NCBI RefSeq assembly: GCF_040901545.1
Contig: NZ_JBBDYL010000066.1
Location: forward strand, 1-62,211
Reading direction: 5' to 3'
DNA length: 62,211 bases
From: Sulfuricaulis sp040901545
GTDB lineage: Bacteria > Pseudomonadota > Gammaproteobacteria > Acidiferrobacterales > Sulfurifustaceae
The stretch's first letter is position 1. Each line of letters begins with the position of its first letter. Shown one piece after another: positions 16,222 through 25,704 of this stretch. The position numbers and the translations under genes were made by a program. The notes under the pieces were generated by a model. That model had not been told where the DNA came from, did no database searches, and was given only the letters and a program-made list of their open reading frames with translations.

Positions 16222-17737
16222 GACAACGAGCCGGTTTTTTTCTCTCCCGCCAGCCTGGACCGACTTTGCGGCCTTCGCCGCCGGTCTTTTGCTGCCACTC
16301 GCGTTCGCTCCGTTTAATCTGTTCCCGTTCGCGGTTCTCGCCCCGGCGCTGCTGTTTGTAACGTGGTTGGATGTCTCCCCCCGGCGCGCCGCGTTCCGCG
16401 GGTTGCTCTTCGGTCTGGGCATGTTTGGACTTGGCGTATCGTGGGTGTACGTGAGCATGCATCATTTCGGCAACATGCCGGCTCCCCTGGCCGCTTTCGT
16501 GACACTCCTGTTCGTGGCCGGGTTGTCGATTTATCCCGCTTTGCTGGGATGGTCGCAGCGGCGTTTTTTTCCAAAACGCGGGACGCTCCATATCGTTCTG
16601 ATATTGCCTTCGTTGTGGGTGCTGTTTGAATGGCTGCGCGGCTGGCTGCTGACAGGCTTTCCCTGGCTCGATCTCGGATACAGCCAGGTTTCTGTTCCGC
16701 TCTCGGGTTATGCGTCATGGCTCGGTGTCTACGGCGTCAGCTATTTCTGTGCCGTCAGCGGCGGCTTGATTGTTTGGGGGACGCAGGCGCCGGGGAAATT
16801 TTTCCGGATCGGTTTGCCGCTGATACTTATTATCTGGACCGTTGGCTGGCTAGCCGGGAAAACCGAGTGGGTCCAGCCGGCGGGCAATCCATTACAGGTA
16901 ACGCTGATTCAGGGCAACATTCCCATCGAAGACAAATGGCGGCCCGAGAAACGCGATGCCATCGTGAACCGATATCTCACGCTGAGCAAAGCGGCGGACA
17001 AATCGGACTTGATTATCTGGCCGGAATCCGCGGTACCGGTTTATCTCGACGAGATTGACCAGCAATTTTTCGACAGCCTGCGGGGCATCAGTCAGAGAAA
17101 GCCCGTGGATATATTGTTCGGGGTGGCGGAGCGCGACAAGGAATCACGCCGTTATTACAACAGTGTGGTGAGCGTGGGCGCACAACCCGGCGTTTACCGC
17201 AAGCGACATCTGGTGCCGTTCGGTGAATTTCCTCCCCTGGAGCCACTGTTCTCCTGGCTCATGCAGAATTTCCGGATACCCATGTCGAATTTCAGCTCGG
17301 GGGCGCGCGCGCAACCGCCGTTAATCGCCGCGGGGCAGATAATCGGCGTGTCCATCTGCTACGAGGATGCCTTTGGAACCGAGATGATCGATGCATTGCC
17401 GGAGGCCACGTTGCTGGTAAATGTGAGCGAAGACGCCTGGTTCGGCGATTCGTTCGCGCCGCATCAACGAATCCAGATGGCGCGCATGCGGGCGATAGAA
17501 AGCGGACGTCCCATGCTGCGGGCTGCCAACACCGGACCGAGTGTGGCAGTGGATTATCGTGGTCAAATCATCGCCACTACGCCCGCATTTCAGGTTTATT
17601 CCTTGACGACTCTAGTGCAGCCGATGCAGGGCGCCACGCCCTACGTTCGGTTCGGAAACTTTCCAGTACTGATCCTGTCCCTTATCGGTGTCGTCGGAGG
17701 CATCGCGTATGCGTCACGCCGGCGATTTTCCGGGTGA
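16199..17737 (+). CDS. lnt: Apolipoprotein N-acyltransferase
   Basis: 512 residues from TTG 16199; no ATG occurs before the first membrane span. N-terminal membrane helices are followed by a periplasmic nitrilase-fold domain with the catalytic Glu in IWPESAVP, Lys in YRKRHLVPFGEF and Cys in GVSICYEDAFG. Lnt adds the third acyl chain to lipoproteins at the outer face of the inner membrane. It ends the miaB-lnt operon. Confidence 0.95.
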   Translation: MKRNPSLKTTSRFFSLPPAWTDFAAFAAGLLLPLAFAPFNLFPFAVLAPALLFVTWLDVSPRRAAFRGLLFGLGMFGLGVSWVYVSMHHFGNMPAPLAAFVTLLFVAGLSIYPALLGWSQRRFFPKRGTLHIVLILPSLWVLFEWLRGWLLTGFPWLDLGYSQVSVPLSGYASWLGVYGVSYFCAVSGGLIVWGTQAPGKFFRIGLPLILIIWTVGWLAGKTEWVQPAGNPLQVTLIQGNIPIEDKWRPEKRDAIVNRYLTLSKAADKSDLIIWPESAVPVYLDEIDQQFFDSLRGISQRKPVDILFGVAERDKESRRYYNSVVSVGAQPGVYRKRHLVPFGEFPPLEPLFSWLMQNFRIPMSNFSSGARAQPPLIAAGQIIGVSICYEDAFGTEMIDALPEATLLVNVSEDAWFGDSFAPHQRIQMARMRAIESGRPMLRAANTGPSVAVDYRGQIIATTPAFQVYSLTTLVQPMQGATPYVRFGNFPVLILSLIGVVGGIAYASRRRFSG

Positions 17738-17857
17738 CTACAGGTCATTTCAGATCGTGATGGTAATTAATATGCGCCAAAATCTGCGAACATTCGATGG
17801 ACAGTGATATGATTCGCCGATTTTACGCTTCAACAAAATTTTATTTTGGAAATTGTA

Positions 17858-18379
17858 ATGAAAATATCCTCCCTTTTTATTCTGTTATTGATGGCCTTAC
17901 CGTACGCCACGGTGCCTGCCGCCGACAAACCTGCAATCGCCTATGTGGACCTGCGCAAGGTGCTGGTGGAAAGCAAGGTTGGAAAGCAAAGCAAAGTCGA
18001 GCTTGAAAAACTGGTCAAGCAACGACGAAGTGCCATCACGGAAGAAGAGAACAAGCTGAAAGCGATGCAGGAGAAATTCCAGAAAGAGCAGCTGTTGATG
18101 ACGGATGCACAGAAGGGCGAGAAGCAGAAAGAGTTTCAGCAGCGTGCCGATGTCTTTCAAAAAATGGTTTCCGACGCCAACCAGGACATCGCGGCGAAAG
18201 ACAAGGAGTTTGCCGCGAAGTCGATTGCGGAAATCCGTAAGATCATCGCCGAGGTTGCCAAGGAGATGAATATCAGCCTTGTGCTCGAAGCCTCCGAATC
18301 CGGTCTCTTGTATGCCGACAGTGCGCTGGATCTGACACGGAAAGTTCTTGAACGCTACGACGCCAAGTCGGGAAAATAA
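17858..18379 (+). CDS. skp: OmpH/Skp-family periplasmic chaperone
   Basis: 173 residues from ATG 17858. A signal peptide (MKISSLFILLLMALPYATVPA) is followed by AIAYVDLRKVL, a long charged coiled coil (about 45-130) and a C-terminal NISLVLEASESGLLYAD segment typical of OmpH. Skp-type proteins hold outer membrane proteins in the periplasm. It stands alone here, not between bamA and lpxD as is usual, so it may be a paralogue with a different client. It sits in its own unit before leuS. Confidence 0.88.
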   Translation: MKISSLFILLLMALPYATVPAADKPAIAYVDLRKVLVESKVGKQSKVELEKLVKQRRSAITEEENKLKAMQEKFQKEQLLMTDAQKGEKQKEFQQRADVFQKMVSDANQDIAAKDKEFAAKSIAEIRKIIAEVAKEMNISLVLEASESGLLYADSALDLTRKVLERYDAKSGK

Positions 18380-18575
18380 CACACACTTCCCGGCGAAGCA
18401 TTCTGGCGGGAATATCCGTGTAGCGTGTCATGAAATCCTGACGCGAACACTCCGGTCATCGAAATGGCTTGCCAAATGGCGGTGCGTTTCGATCGGCGGT
18501 TAACAACAACGTAGGCGACGTTCGTATATTCCGGTATCCTACTCGGCACCGATGAATTTCCTGATTTAAACAACG

Positions 18576-21179
18576 ATGGACGAGCAATACCTTCCGGGGA
18601 AAGTAGCGACTAACGCTCAGGAATACTGGGAAAAACATCGGACGTTCAGGGCCGTAACGGATCCGAAACGGGAAAAATTCTACTGCCTGTCGATGTTCCC
18701 CTATCCTTCCGGCAAGCTGCACATGGGTCATGTGCGCAACTACACTATCGGCGATGTGATCGCACGCTACCAGCGGATGCAGGGCAAGAACGTGCTGCAG
18801 CCGATGGGTTGGGATGCGTTTGGACTTCCGGCGGAAAACGCCGCGATGGCCAACAATGTCCCACCGGCTCAGTGGACCTATGCCAATATCGACGAAATGA
18901 AGAAGCAGTTGAAAGCGCTTGGTTTTGCGATTGACTGGGACCGGGAGCTCGCCACGTGCAAGCCGGAATATTACAAATGGAACCAGTGGTTATTCCTGCG
19001 CATGCTCGAGCGCGGTATCGCTTACAAACAGACCGGCGTGGTGAATTGGGACCCGGTGGATCAGACGGTGCTCGCCAACGAACAGGTGATTGACGGTCGA
19101 GGCTGGCGGACCGGCTCGTTGATCGAGAAACGCGAGATTCCCATGTATTACCTCGCGATCACCCGGTATGCCGATCAACTGCTTGACGATCTGGAAAAGC
19201 TCCCTGAATGGCCGGAACGCGTCCGCGCGATGCAAGCCAACTGGATCGGCAAAAGCTATGGCGTCCGGTTTGCGTTTCCATATCAACTGAACGGGAAAGA
19301 AGAAAAGCTTTGGGTGTTTACCACGCGCGCCGACACCATCATGGGCGTTACGTTCTGTGCGGTGGCGGCCGAACATCCGCTCGCGACCCATGCCGCCAAA
19401 AACAACCCGGCTCTCGCCGCATTCGTCGATGAATGCAAGCGCGGATCGGTGATGGAAGCCGACATCGCGACAATCGAAAAAAAGGGCATGCCGGCCGGAA
19501 TTCATGTTATGCATCCGCTGACGGGAGAACCGGTCCCGGTATGGGTCGGCAATTACGTGCTCATGGGTTACGGCGAGGGCGCCGTGATGGCGGTGCCGGC
19601 GCACGATGAGCGCGATTTCCATTTCGCCAAAATGTACCAGTTGCCCATCAAGCAGGTGATCGCGGTATCCGGCGAATCCTTCTCTACGGATGCCTGGCAG
19701 GAATGGTATGCCGAAAAGGAGCGGGGACGTTGCATTAACTCCGGTAAATATGACGATCTTGACTACGCCGGGGCCGTGGAGGCCATCGCCGTGGACCTCA
19801 AGCGCAAAAACCTGGGAGAGAAACAGGTCATGTGGCGCTTGCGCGACTGGGGGATATCGCGACAACGTTACTGGGGGTGCCCGATACCTATTATTCATTG
19901 CGATCGCTGCGGCGATGTCCCGGTGCCGGACAGGGACCTGCCGGTGGTGTTGCCGGAAGACTGCGTCCCCGATGGCAGCGGGAACCCGCTCAACAAACGC
20001 GCGGATTTCGTCGCCACCCGCTGCCCAGAGTGCGGCCAACCGGCGCGGCGCGAAACCGACACCATGGATACGTTCGTGGATTCCTCCTGGTATTACGCGC
20101 GCTACTGTTGTCCGGACAACGGCAAAGCGATGGTGGACGAGCAGGTCAAATACTGGATGCCGGTCGACCAATACATCGGGGGCATCGAACACGCGATCCT
20201 GCATCTGCTGTATTCGCGCTTCTGGTGGAAAGTGATGCGCGATGTCGGTTTGGTTCAGGGCGATGAACCGTTCGCGCGGCTGCTGACGCAGGGCATGGTG
20301 TTGAACGATATTTTCTTCCGTAAACCGGCGAACGGGCGGGTGGTTTACTTTAACCCGGCTGACGTTGAAATAAAATGTGACGAGAAAGGCAATCGCACCG
20401 GTGCGATACTGAAGCGCGACGGCCAGCCGGTTGAATTCGCGGGCATCGGCACCATGTCGAAGTCAAAGAATAACGGCGTCGATCCGCAATCGCTCATTGA
20501 ACAGTACGGCGCTGACACGGCGCGGCTGTTCATCATGTTTGCCTCGCCGCCCGAGATGACGCTGGAGTGGTCGGACGAAGCCGTGGCCGGCGCCAACCGG
20601 TTCTTGCGGCGGCTCTGGAGGATGGTGGCCGAGCACGTCCGCGGCGGATTGCCGGCCAGAAAGGAGTGGCCCGATTTGCCGCCGGACCTACTTGAGTTGC
20701 GGCGTCTTACACATCTGACGTTGCAGAAAGTGACCGATGACATGGGGCGGCGTCGGACTTTCAACACCGCCATCGCCGCCGTGATGGAATTGACAAACGC
20801 GCTCGGCAAGCTCAAAGACAACTCCGAGCCCGCCAAACGGGTGCGTCACGAGGCGCTCGAGATTAGCGTTCAGGTGCTTTCACCGATCGTTCCGCATATC
20901 TCACACGTATTATGGTTCGCGCTGGGAAACAAGCAAGCCGTGGTCGATTCTGGCTGGCCCCGGCTGGACACGGTTGTCTTGAAACAAGACAGCCTCGAGA
21001 TGGTCGTTCAAGTGAATGGCAAACTCCGCGGCCGTGTTTCTGTTCCAGTGCAGGCGGGCGAGGAGAGAGTGAAGGAGATTGCGCTGGCGAACGAAGCGGT
21101 GTCGCGCCATGTCGGCGGCAAAGCGGTAAAGAAGGTAATCGTCGTGCCCGGGAAATTGGTGAATATCGTGGTGGCATAA
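18576..21179 (+). CDS. leuS: Leucyl-tRNA synthetase
   Basis: 867 residues, normal bacterial length. The HIGH motif is HMGH (49-52), the KMSKS motif is TMSKSKN, and the CP1 editing domain contains TTRADTIMG. LeuS charges tRNA-Leu. The anticodon-binding region and C-terminal domain are complete. The lptE frame starts one base after the stop, as in many gammaproteobacteria (leuS-lptE-holA). Confidence 0.98.
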   Translation: MDEQYLPGKVATNAQEYWEKHRTFRAVTDPKREKFYCLSMFPYPSGKLHMGHVRNYTIGDVIARYQRMQGKNVLQPMGWDAFGLPAENAAMANNVPPAQWTYANIDEMKKQLKALGFAIDWDRELATCKPEYYKWNQWLFLRMLERGIAYKQTGVVNWDPVDQTVLANEQVIDGRGWRTGSLIEKREIPMYYLAITRYADQLLDDLEKLPEWPERVRAMQANWIGKSYGVRFAFPYQLNGKEEKLWVFTTRADTIMGVTFCAVAAEHPLATHAAKNNPALAAFVDECKRGSVMEADIATIEKKGMPAGIHVMHPLTGEPVPVWVGNYVLMGYGEGAVMAVPAHDERDFHFAKMYQLPIKQVIAVSGESFSTDAWQEWYAEKERGRCINSGKYDDLDYAGAVEAIAVDLKRKNLGEKQVMWRLRDWGISRQRYWGCPIPIIHCDRCGDVPVPDRDLPVVLPEDCVPDGSGNPLNKRADFVATRCPECGQPARRETDTMDTFVDSSWYYARYCCPDNGKAMVDEQVKYWMPVDQYIGGIEHAILHLLYSRFWWKVMRDVGLVQGDEPFARLLTQGMVLNDIFFRKPANGRVVYFNPADVEIKCDEKGNRTGAILKRDGQPVEFAGIGTMSKSKNNGVDPQSLIEQYGADTARLFIMFASPPEMTLEWSDEAVAGANRFLRRLWRMVAEHVRGGLPARKEWPDLPPDLLELRRLTHLTLQKVTDDMGRRRTFNTAIAAVMELTNALGKLKDNSEPAKRVRHEALEISVQVLSPIVPHISHVLWFALGNKQAVVDSGWPRLDTVVLKQDSLEMVVQVNGKLRGRVSVPVQAGEERVKEIALANEAVSRHVGGKAVKKVIVVPGKLVNIVVA

Positions 21180-21180
21180 A

Positions 21181-21273
21181 GTGACAAGTAGCAAGTTACA
21201 AGTAGCGAGTAAAAGCCGTTGGCAAGTTTTTCTCTTGCTACTTGCTGCTTGCCACTTGCTGCTGTTGTCGTGC
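21181..21273. repeat. Inverted array of GTAGCAA heptamers, copy 1
   Basis: The left arm reads as consecutive 7-mers GTGACAA, GTAGCAA, GTTACAA, GTAGCGA. The right arm, read on the minus strand, is GCAGCAA, GTGGCAA, GCAGCAA, GTAGCAA. The arms flank about 20 bases. A second copy with the same design is at 25129-25200. This copy is translated as the N-terminus of LptE. Confidence 0.8.
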
Positions 21274-21747
21274 GGATTTCACCTGCGCGGTGCCGGAATG
21301 TTCGAGCTGTCTCCCGCATTGGCCAAAATGAGGGTGATGGTGGAGGGCAGTCAGTTGCAGAATGAACCGCTGCTTGTGGCCATGAAAAGCGCCCTGCGTT
21401 TGCAAACCATCATACAGGTTGAAGATTCGGGCGATGCACCGCTGCTGTTGCTCTACGGGGAACGGTCGGAAAATCAGCTATTGTCCGTGATCTCAACCGG
21501 CAAGGCCGAAGCCTACCTGTTGAAATACGAGGTCAGTTTCCGCCTGATCGATAAGGAAAACAAACCGTTGTCGGAACCGCAGACAGTCAGGGTTCGGCGC
21601 GATCATGCCTACGACCGGCTGAATATTCTGTCGAGCGAGCGGGAAGAGCAAGAGTTGCGGCGCGAGATGCAACGCGACGCCGTGCAGCAAATATTGAGAC
21701 GACTGTCACGGATCAATCCGGAGGCAAGGCGTGTCGATCAGCGCTGA
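21181..21747 (+). CDS. lptE: LPS-assembly lipoprotein LptE
   Basis: 188 residues from GTG 21181, one base after leuS. The signal peptide ends in the lipobox LLLSC followed by GFHLRG, the usual LptE start after the acylated Cys. LptE plugs LptD in the outer membrane for LPS export. Unusually, the first ~31 codons are written by a heptamer inverted array (21181-21273), so the signal peptide comes from repeat DNA. No other in-frame start would keep a signal peptide. It overlaps holA by 17 bases. Confidence 0.92.
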   Translation: MTSSKLQVASKSRWQVFLLLLAACHLLLLSCGFHLRGAGMFELSPALAKMRVMVEGSQLQNEPLLVAMKSALRLQTIIQVEDSGDAPLLLLYGERSENQLLSVISTGKAEAYLLKYEVSFRLIDKENKPLSEPQTVRVRRDHAYDRLNILSSEREEQELRREMQRDAVQQILRRLSRINPEARRVDQR

Positions 21748-22756
21748 CAATTTAGCGCAGCATTTGAAGCGGGGACTGTCGCCGATTTACCTGGTTTATG
21801 GCGATGAGCCGCTGCTGGTGGATGAAAGCTGCACCGCGATCCGTGAAGCGGCGCATGCCGCCGGTTACCACGAGCGTCAGGCGCTTACCGTGGAAAGCGG
21901 TTTTGACTGGAACGGGCTTTTTCATTCCACTCAATCCCTGTCGCTTTTTTCCGAACGCCGTCTCATCGAATTGCGCCTGCCCACCGGCAAGCCCGGTGAA
22001 GCCGGCGCGAAAATACTCATGGATATCGCGGCGCACCCGCCGTCCGACATTATTTTTTTGGTGAGCAGTGGCAAACTCGACAAGCAGGCGCGCGCGGCCA
22101 AATGGGTGAAGGGGCTCGAAACCGCCGGAGAAGTCATCGCGGTTTATCCACTTGAAGGAGCGCAATGGCCGTCATGGATACGACATCGCATGGAAATGAA
22201 AGGTCTCAAGCCCGGTGCCGGCGTGGTGGAATTGCTGGCGCATCTTATGGAGGGAAACCTCCTCGCCTGCGCGCAGGAAATTGACAAACTGAGCATGCTC
22301 CTTGGCGCAGCCGAGGTGGGTCTTGATGACATCGAAGGTAATCTCAGCGACAATGCCCGCTACAACGTTTTTGCGCTGGCGGACGCCAGTCTGCGCGGCG
22401 AACCGGTGGCAGTGGAGCGGATTATCAACAACCTGCGCCGTGAGGGCGTTGAACCGATACTGGTTCTCTGGGCGCTGGCGCGCGAGGCACGCGAAATGGC
22501 GCAAATGTCGGCGATGGTCGCCGATGGCCAACCGATTGCGCGCGTGCTTGAAGCGAGACGGGTGTGGACCAAGCGCAAGCCGCTCGTGACCGGCGCGTTG
22601 AAGCGGTTGTCGGTAAATGCGTCACAGGATCTCCTGCGGCGCGCCGCCAGGGCGGACCGCATATTGAAAGGCCGTGGAACCGGCGATGTATGGCAGGAAT
22701 TACAGTGCCTTGCGCTCTGCATGAGCGGTATGAAGCCCGGAACATGTAATATTTAG
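21731..22756 (+). CDS. holA: DNA polymerase III delta subunit
   Basis: 341 residues from GTG 21731, overlapping the lptE stop. The sequence has the HolA start LSPIYLVYGDEPLLVDE, the delta-family central part and the C-terminal lid region WTKRKPLVTGALKRL. HolA opens the beta clamp within the clamp loader. Order leuS-lptE-holA is conserved. Confidence 0.95.
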   Translation: MSISADNLAQHLKRGLSPIYLVYGDEPLLVDESCTAIREAAHAAGYHERQALTVESGFDWNGLFHSTQSLSLFSERRLIELRLPTGKPGEAGAKILMDIAAHPPSDIIFLVSSGKLDKQARAAKWVKGLETAGEVIAVYPLEGAQWPSWIRHRMEMKGLKPGAGVVELLAHLMEGNLLACAQEIDKLSMLLGAAEVGLDDIEGNLSDNARYNVFALADASLRGEPVAVERIINNLRREGVEPILVLWALAREAREMAQMSAMVADGQPIARVLEARRVWTKRKPLVTGALKRLSVNASQDLLRRAARADRILKGRGTGDVWQELQCLALCMSGMKPGTCNI

Positions 22757-22783
22757 TAAATTGATGCACCAAGAGCGATACGC

Positions 22784-24070
22784 ATGAAGACAGCATCGAG
22801 ACATACCGCCGACGTGGACATCCATGGCTATATGCAGGATGTCGGCCGTCGCGCGCGCGCCGCGGCGCGCATTATCTCGCGCGCCGAGACAGCCGCGAAA
22901 AATAACGCGCTGCTTGCCATGGCTGCCGAGATCGAACGCGAGAGCGGCACGCTGCTTGACGCAAACAAGATGGACCTCGACGCAGGTAACAACCAGGGGC
23001 TGGATGATGCCTTGCTGGACCGGCTGGAACTCAACGATTCGCGCATCAAGGCTATGTCCGAAGGTTTGCGTCAAATCGCCTTGCTTCCCGATCCTGTCGG
23101 TGAAATCACCGATTTGAACTATCGCCCGTCCGGTATTCAGGTGGGACGCATGCGCGTTCCCCTCGGTGTCATCGGCATTATCTTCGAATCGCGGCCGAAC
23201 GTTACCGCCGATGCGGCGGGACTTTGCCTCAAGTCCGGCAATGCGACCATTCTGCGCGGCGGCAGTGAAGCCATTCACTCGAATCGGGCCATCGCGGCCT
23301 GCATCCAGTCAGGGCTCAAGCAAACACGGCTTCCCGAAGACGCCGTCCAGATGATCGAGACCACCGACCGCGCCGCGGTGGGGGAATTGATACGCATGAA
23401 GGAATTCGTGGACGTTATTGTTCCGCGCGGGGGCAAATCGCTCATCGAACGGATCAGCGATGAGGCGACCATCCCCGTCATCAAGCATTTGCATGGGGTG
23501 TGTCACGTTTACATCGATGATAAGGCCGATAGAGATAAAGCCGTGAAGATTGCCTTTAATGCCAAGACCCAGCGCTACGGCACGTGCAACACCATGGAGA
23601 CCCTGCTGGTTGCGCAAGGCATCGCCGGAAAAATCCTGCCCGCCCTGGGCGAGATGTACCAGGAGGCAGGGGTGGAACTGCGCGGCTGTGAGGCTACACG
23701 CCGGATTCTTCCCGGCATCAAGAGCGCCACCGAAGAAGATTGGTATACGGAATATCTCGCGCCGATTTTGTCTATCCGGCTCGTGAAAAACGCGGAGGAG
23801 GCAATTGACCATATTGCGAAATATGGATCGGCGCATACCGATTCGATCGTGACCGAGGACATCACCTGTGCACGCCGTTTTCTGCGCGAAGTGGATTCGA
23901 GCTCGGTAATGGTCAACGCTTCCACGCGCTTTGCGGATGGGTTTGAATACGGTCTTGGGGCGGAGATCGGAATCTCGACCGATAAACTCCACGCGCGCGG
24001 GCCGGTGGGGCTCGAGGGCTTGACGTCGGTAAAATTTATTGTCCTCGGAGATGGTCATATCCGGAAATAA
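22784..24070 (+). CDS. proA: Gamma-glutamyl phosphate reductase
   Basis: 428 residues. The aldehyde-dehydrogenase-like fold is marked by FESRPNVTADAAGLCLKSGN and the catalytic Cys in QRYGTCNTMET; the C-terminal EIGISTDKLHARGPVGLEGL is diagnostic. ProA reduces gamma-glutamyl phosphate to glutamate semialdehyde in proline synthesis. It lies between holA and nadD, an order seen in several gammaproteobacteria; proB is not in the window. Confidence 0.97.
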   Translation: MKTASRHTADVDIHGYMQDVGRRARAAARIISRAETAAKNNALLAMAAEIERESGTLLDANKMDLDAGNNQGLDDALLDRLELNDSRIKAMSEGLRQIALLPDPVGEITDLNYRPSGIQVGRMRVPLGVIGIIFESRPNVTADAAGLCLKSGNATILRGGSEAIHSNRAIAACIQSGLKQTRLPEDAVQMIETTDRAAVGELIRMKEFVDVIVPRGGKSLIERISDEATIPVIKHLHGVCHVYIDDKADRDKAVKIAFNAKTQRYGTCNTMETLLVAQGIAGKILPALGEMYQEAGVELRGCEATRRILPGIKSATEEDWYTEYLAPILSIRLVKNAEEAIDHIAKYGSAHTDSIVTEDITCARRFLREVDSSSVMVNASTRFADGFEYGLGAEIGISTDKLHARGPVGLEGLTSVKFIVLGDGHIRK

Positions 24071-24140
24071 GCATGATTTTTGGATTGACATCTCGATGTC
24101 GGTACTGATGGCCGGCGCTTCCCGATTGACGCTGCATTAA

Positions 24141-24800
24141 GTGAAACCCCTTGGCATTCTCGGCGGCACGTTTGATCCCGTTCATTACGGTCATTTGCGC
24201 CCGGCACAGGAAGTCCTGCATGCCCTGGATCTGGCCGAAATCCGGTTCATCCCTGCCGCGATTCCCCCACATCGTCGCCCGCCGGTGGCCACGGCCGAGC
24301 AGCGCTGGCGCATGGTTACGCTGGCCGTGGAGGGAGTTCCCGGGTTCGTCGTGGACGAGCGCGAAATCATTCGCGGAGGGCTTTCATACACCGTGGAGAC
24401 GCTGGAGTCCCTGCGTCAGGAATGGGCATCCCGATCATTGTGTCTGATGATGGGAATGGATGCGTTCGCGGGCATGGGATCGTGGCATCGAGCAGAACGG
24501 TTGCCGACCCTGGCGAATATCATCGTGATGACGCGGCCGGGGTGGGATTTCTTCGGGAACGAAGAATTGCCGTCGTGGGCGCAAGACCGAATCGAGCCCG
24601 ATCGTGAAAAACTGATTCAAAACATAAATGGAAAGATATTTTTTCAGGCAGTGACACCGCAGCCTATCTCCGCCACGCAGGTTCGGGAGGCTATCGCCCG
24701 CGGAGAGCCGGTGGAGAATTTTATACCCCCGACCGTTCTCGAATACATTCGCGCTAACCGAATCTACCGGCTCAAGGAATTGGATGGCAAGCGTCTCTAA
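24141..24800 (+). CDS. nadD: Nicotinate-nucleotide adenylyltransferase
   Basis: 219 residues from GTG 24141. The nucleotidyltransferase motif GGTFDPVHYGHL is at the N-terminus, and the C-terminal ISATQVREAIARGEP is the second conserved signature. NadD adenylates nicotinate mononucleotide in NAD synthesis. It overlaps rsfS by 17 bases. Confidence 0.96.
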   Translation: MKPLGILGGTFDPVHYGHLRPAQEVLHALDLAEIRFIPAAIPPHRRPPVATAEQRWRMVTLAVEGVPGFVVDEREIIRGGLSYTVETLESLRQEWASRSLCLMMGMDAFAGMGSWHRAERLPTLANIIVMTRPGWDFFGNEELPSWAQDRIEPDREKLIQNINGKIFFQAVTPQPISATQVREAIARGEPVENFIPPTVLEYIRANRIYRLKELDGKRL

Positions 24801-25146
24801 ATCCAGAAGGATTCGTGATTGGGTATGCGAAGCCCTGGAAGATGCCCGGACGCACGACATTGCCGTGCTCGATGTTCGGAAGGTCAGTGATTTCACGGAT
24901 TATATGGTGATCGCGACCGGCACCTCGAACCGGCACGTTCAGTCGACGGCGGGCAAGGTAGTTGATATCTTGCGCGAACGCCACATCCGCCCGGTGGGCA
25001 TTGAAGGAGAAAAAATAGGCGATTGGGTGCTGATTGATTTCGGTGACGTTGTTGTTCACGTGATGCGCGAACAGACGCGGGATTTTTACAATCTGGAGAA
25101 ACTCTGGTCCGATGCCAAGAGAATCAAAGTAGCAAGTTCCAAGTAG
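24784..25146 (+). CDS. rsfS: Ribosomal silencing factor RsfS
   Basis: 120 residues. The family core is clear: DIAVLDVRKVSDFTDYMVIATGTSNRH, GDWVLIDFGDVVVHVM and YNLEKLWSDA. RsfS binds L14 and blocks subunit joining in stationary phase. The last residues (KVASSK) and the stop are written by the first units of the heptamer repeat at 25129-25200, so the tail differs from relatives. Confidence 0.95.
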   Translation: MASVSKSRRIRDWVCEALEDARTHDIAVLDVRKVSDFTDYMVIATGTSNRHVQSTAGKVVDILRERHIRPVGIEGEKIGDWVLIDFGDVVVHVMREQTRDFYNLEKLWSDAKRIKVASSK

Positions 25147-25200
25147 CAAGTGGCAAATTGTTGCCTGATTCTTGCTACTTGCCACTTTATACTTGCCACT
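25129..25200. repeat. Inverted array of GTAGCAA heptamers, copy 2
   Basis: The left arm is GTAGCAA, GTTCCAA, GTAGCAA, GTGGCAA. The right arm on the minus strand is GTGGCAA, GTATAAA, GTGGCAA, GTAGCAA. It overlaps the rsfS stop and ends 10 bases before the rlmH ATG. As RNA it would form a long imperfect hairpin between the two genes. Confidence 0.8.
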
Positions 25201-25210
25201 GAAGTTTTTT

Positions 25211-25678
25211 ATGCGAATCCATATCATCGCGATCGGTGCGCGTATGCCGGCTTGGATTGAGGCCGGATACGAGGAGTATGCCAGGCGCCTTCCGCGAGAA
25301 TGCACCCTGGTTCTGCACGAGATCCCCGCACGTCGGCGCGCCAAGGGCGCCGATATCAGCCGACTCATCGCACAGGAGGGCGCGCGCCAGTGGGCCACTG
25401 TCCCTTCGGGCGCGCGTGTTATCGCGCTCGACCGCGCGGGCAGAAAGTTGGATACTGAGGCGCTTGCGACTGAAATCAAAAAACGCCTGGCCGTCGGAGA
25501 GGATCTCGCTTTTCTGATTGGCGGACCCGAGGGCCTGGCACCGCAGTGTCTCCAGAGCGCTCACGATCGCTGGTCGCTTTCGGAACTGACCCTGGCGCAT
25601 ACCGTGGTTCGCGTGGTACTGGCCGAACAGCTCTATCGCGCCTGGAGTATCATCCGAAATCTGCCGTATCATCGCTGA
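25211..25678 (+). CDS. rlmH: 23S rRNA pseudouridine1915 N3-methyltransferase
   Basis: 155 residues from ATG 25211, identical in length to E. coli RlmH; the frame is open 39 bases further up but that part is repeat DNA. The SPOUT knot motif is FLIGGPEGL, and the C-terminus LAEQLYRAWSIIRNLPYHR is diagnostic. It methylates m3-pseudouridine 1915 of 23S rRNA. It follows rsfS as in E. coli. Confidence 0.97.
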   Translation: MRIHIIAIGARMPAWIEAGYEEYARRLPRECTLVLHEIPARRRAKGADISRLIAQEGARQWATVPSGARVIALDRAGRKLDTEALATEIKKRLAVGEDLAFLIGGPEGLAPQCLQSAHDRWSLSELTLAHTVVRVVLAEQLYRAWSIIRNLPYHR

Positions 25679-25704
25679 ATCCGGTTTTAATCGAGGTACC
25701 GTTC

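Noticed and set aside
18990..20204. 404-codon minus-strand frame inside leuS
   Set aside because: Antisense to a full-length, motif-complete leuS; the product has no recognisable domain and arises from GC-rich codon bias.
21181..21273. Heptamer array as a CRISPR array
   Set aside because: Units are 7 bases without spacers and are arranged in inverted arms; no cas genes are near.
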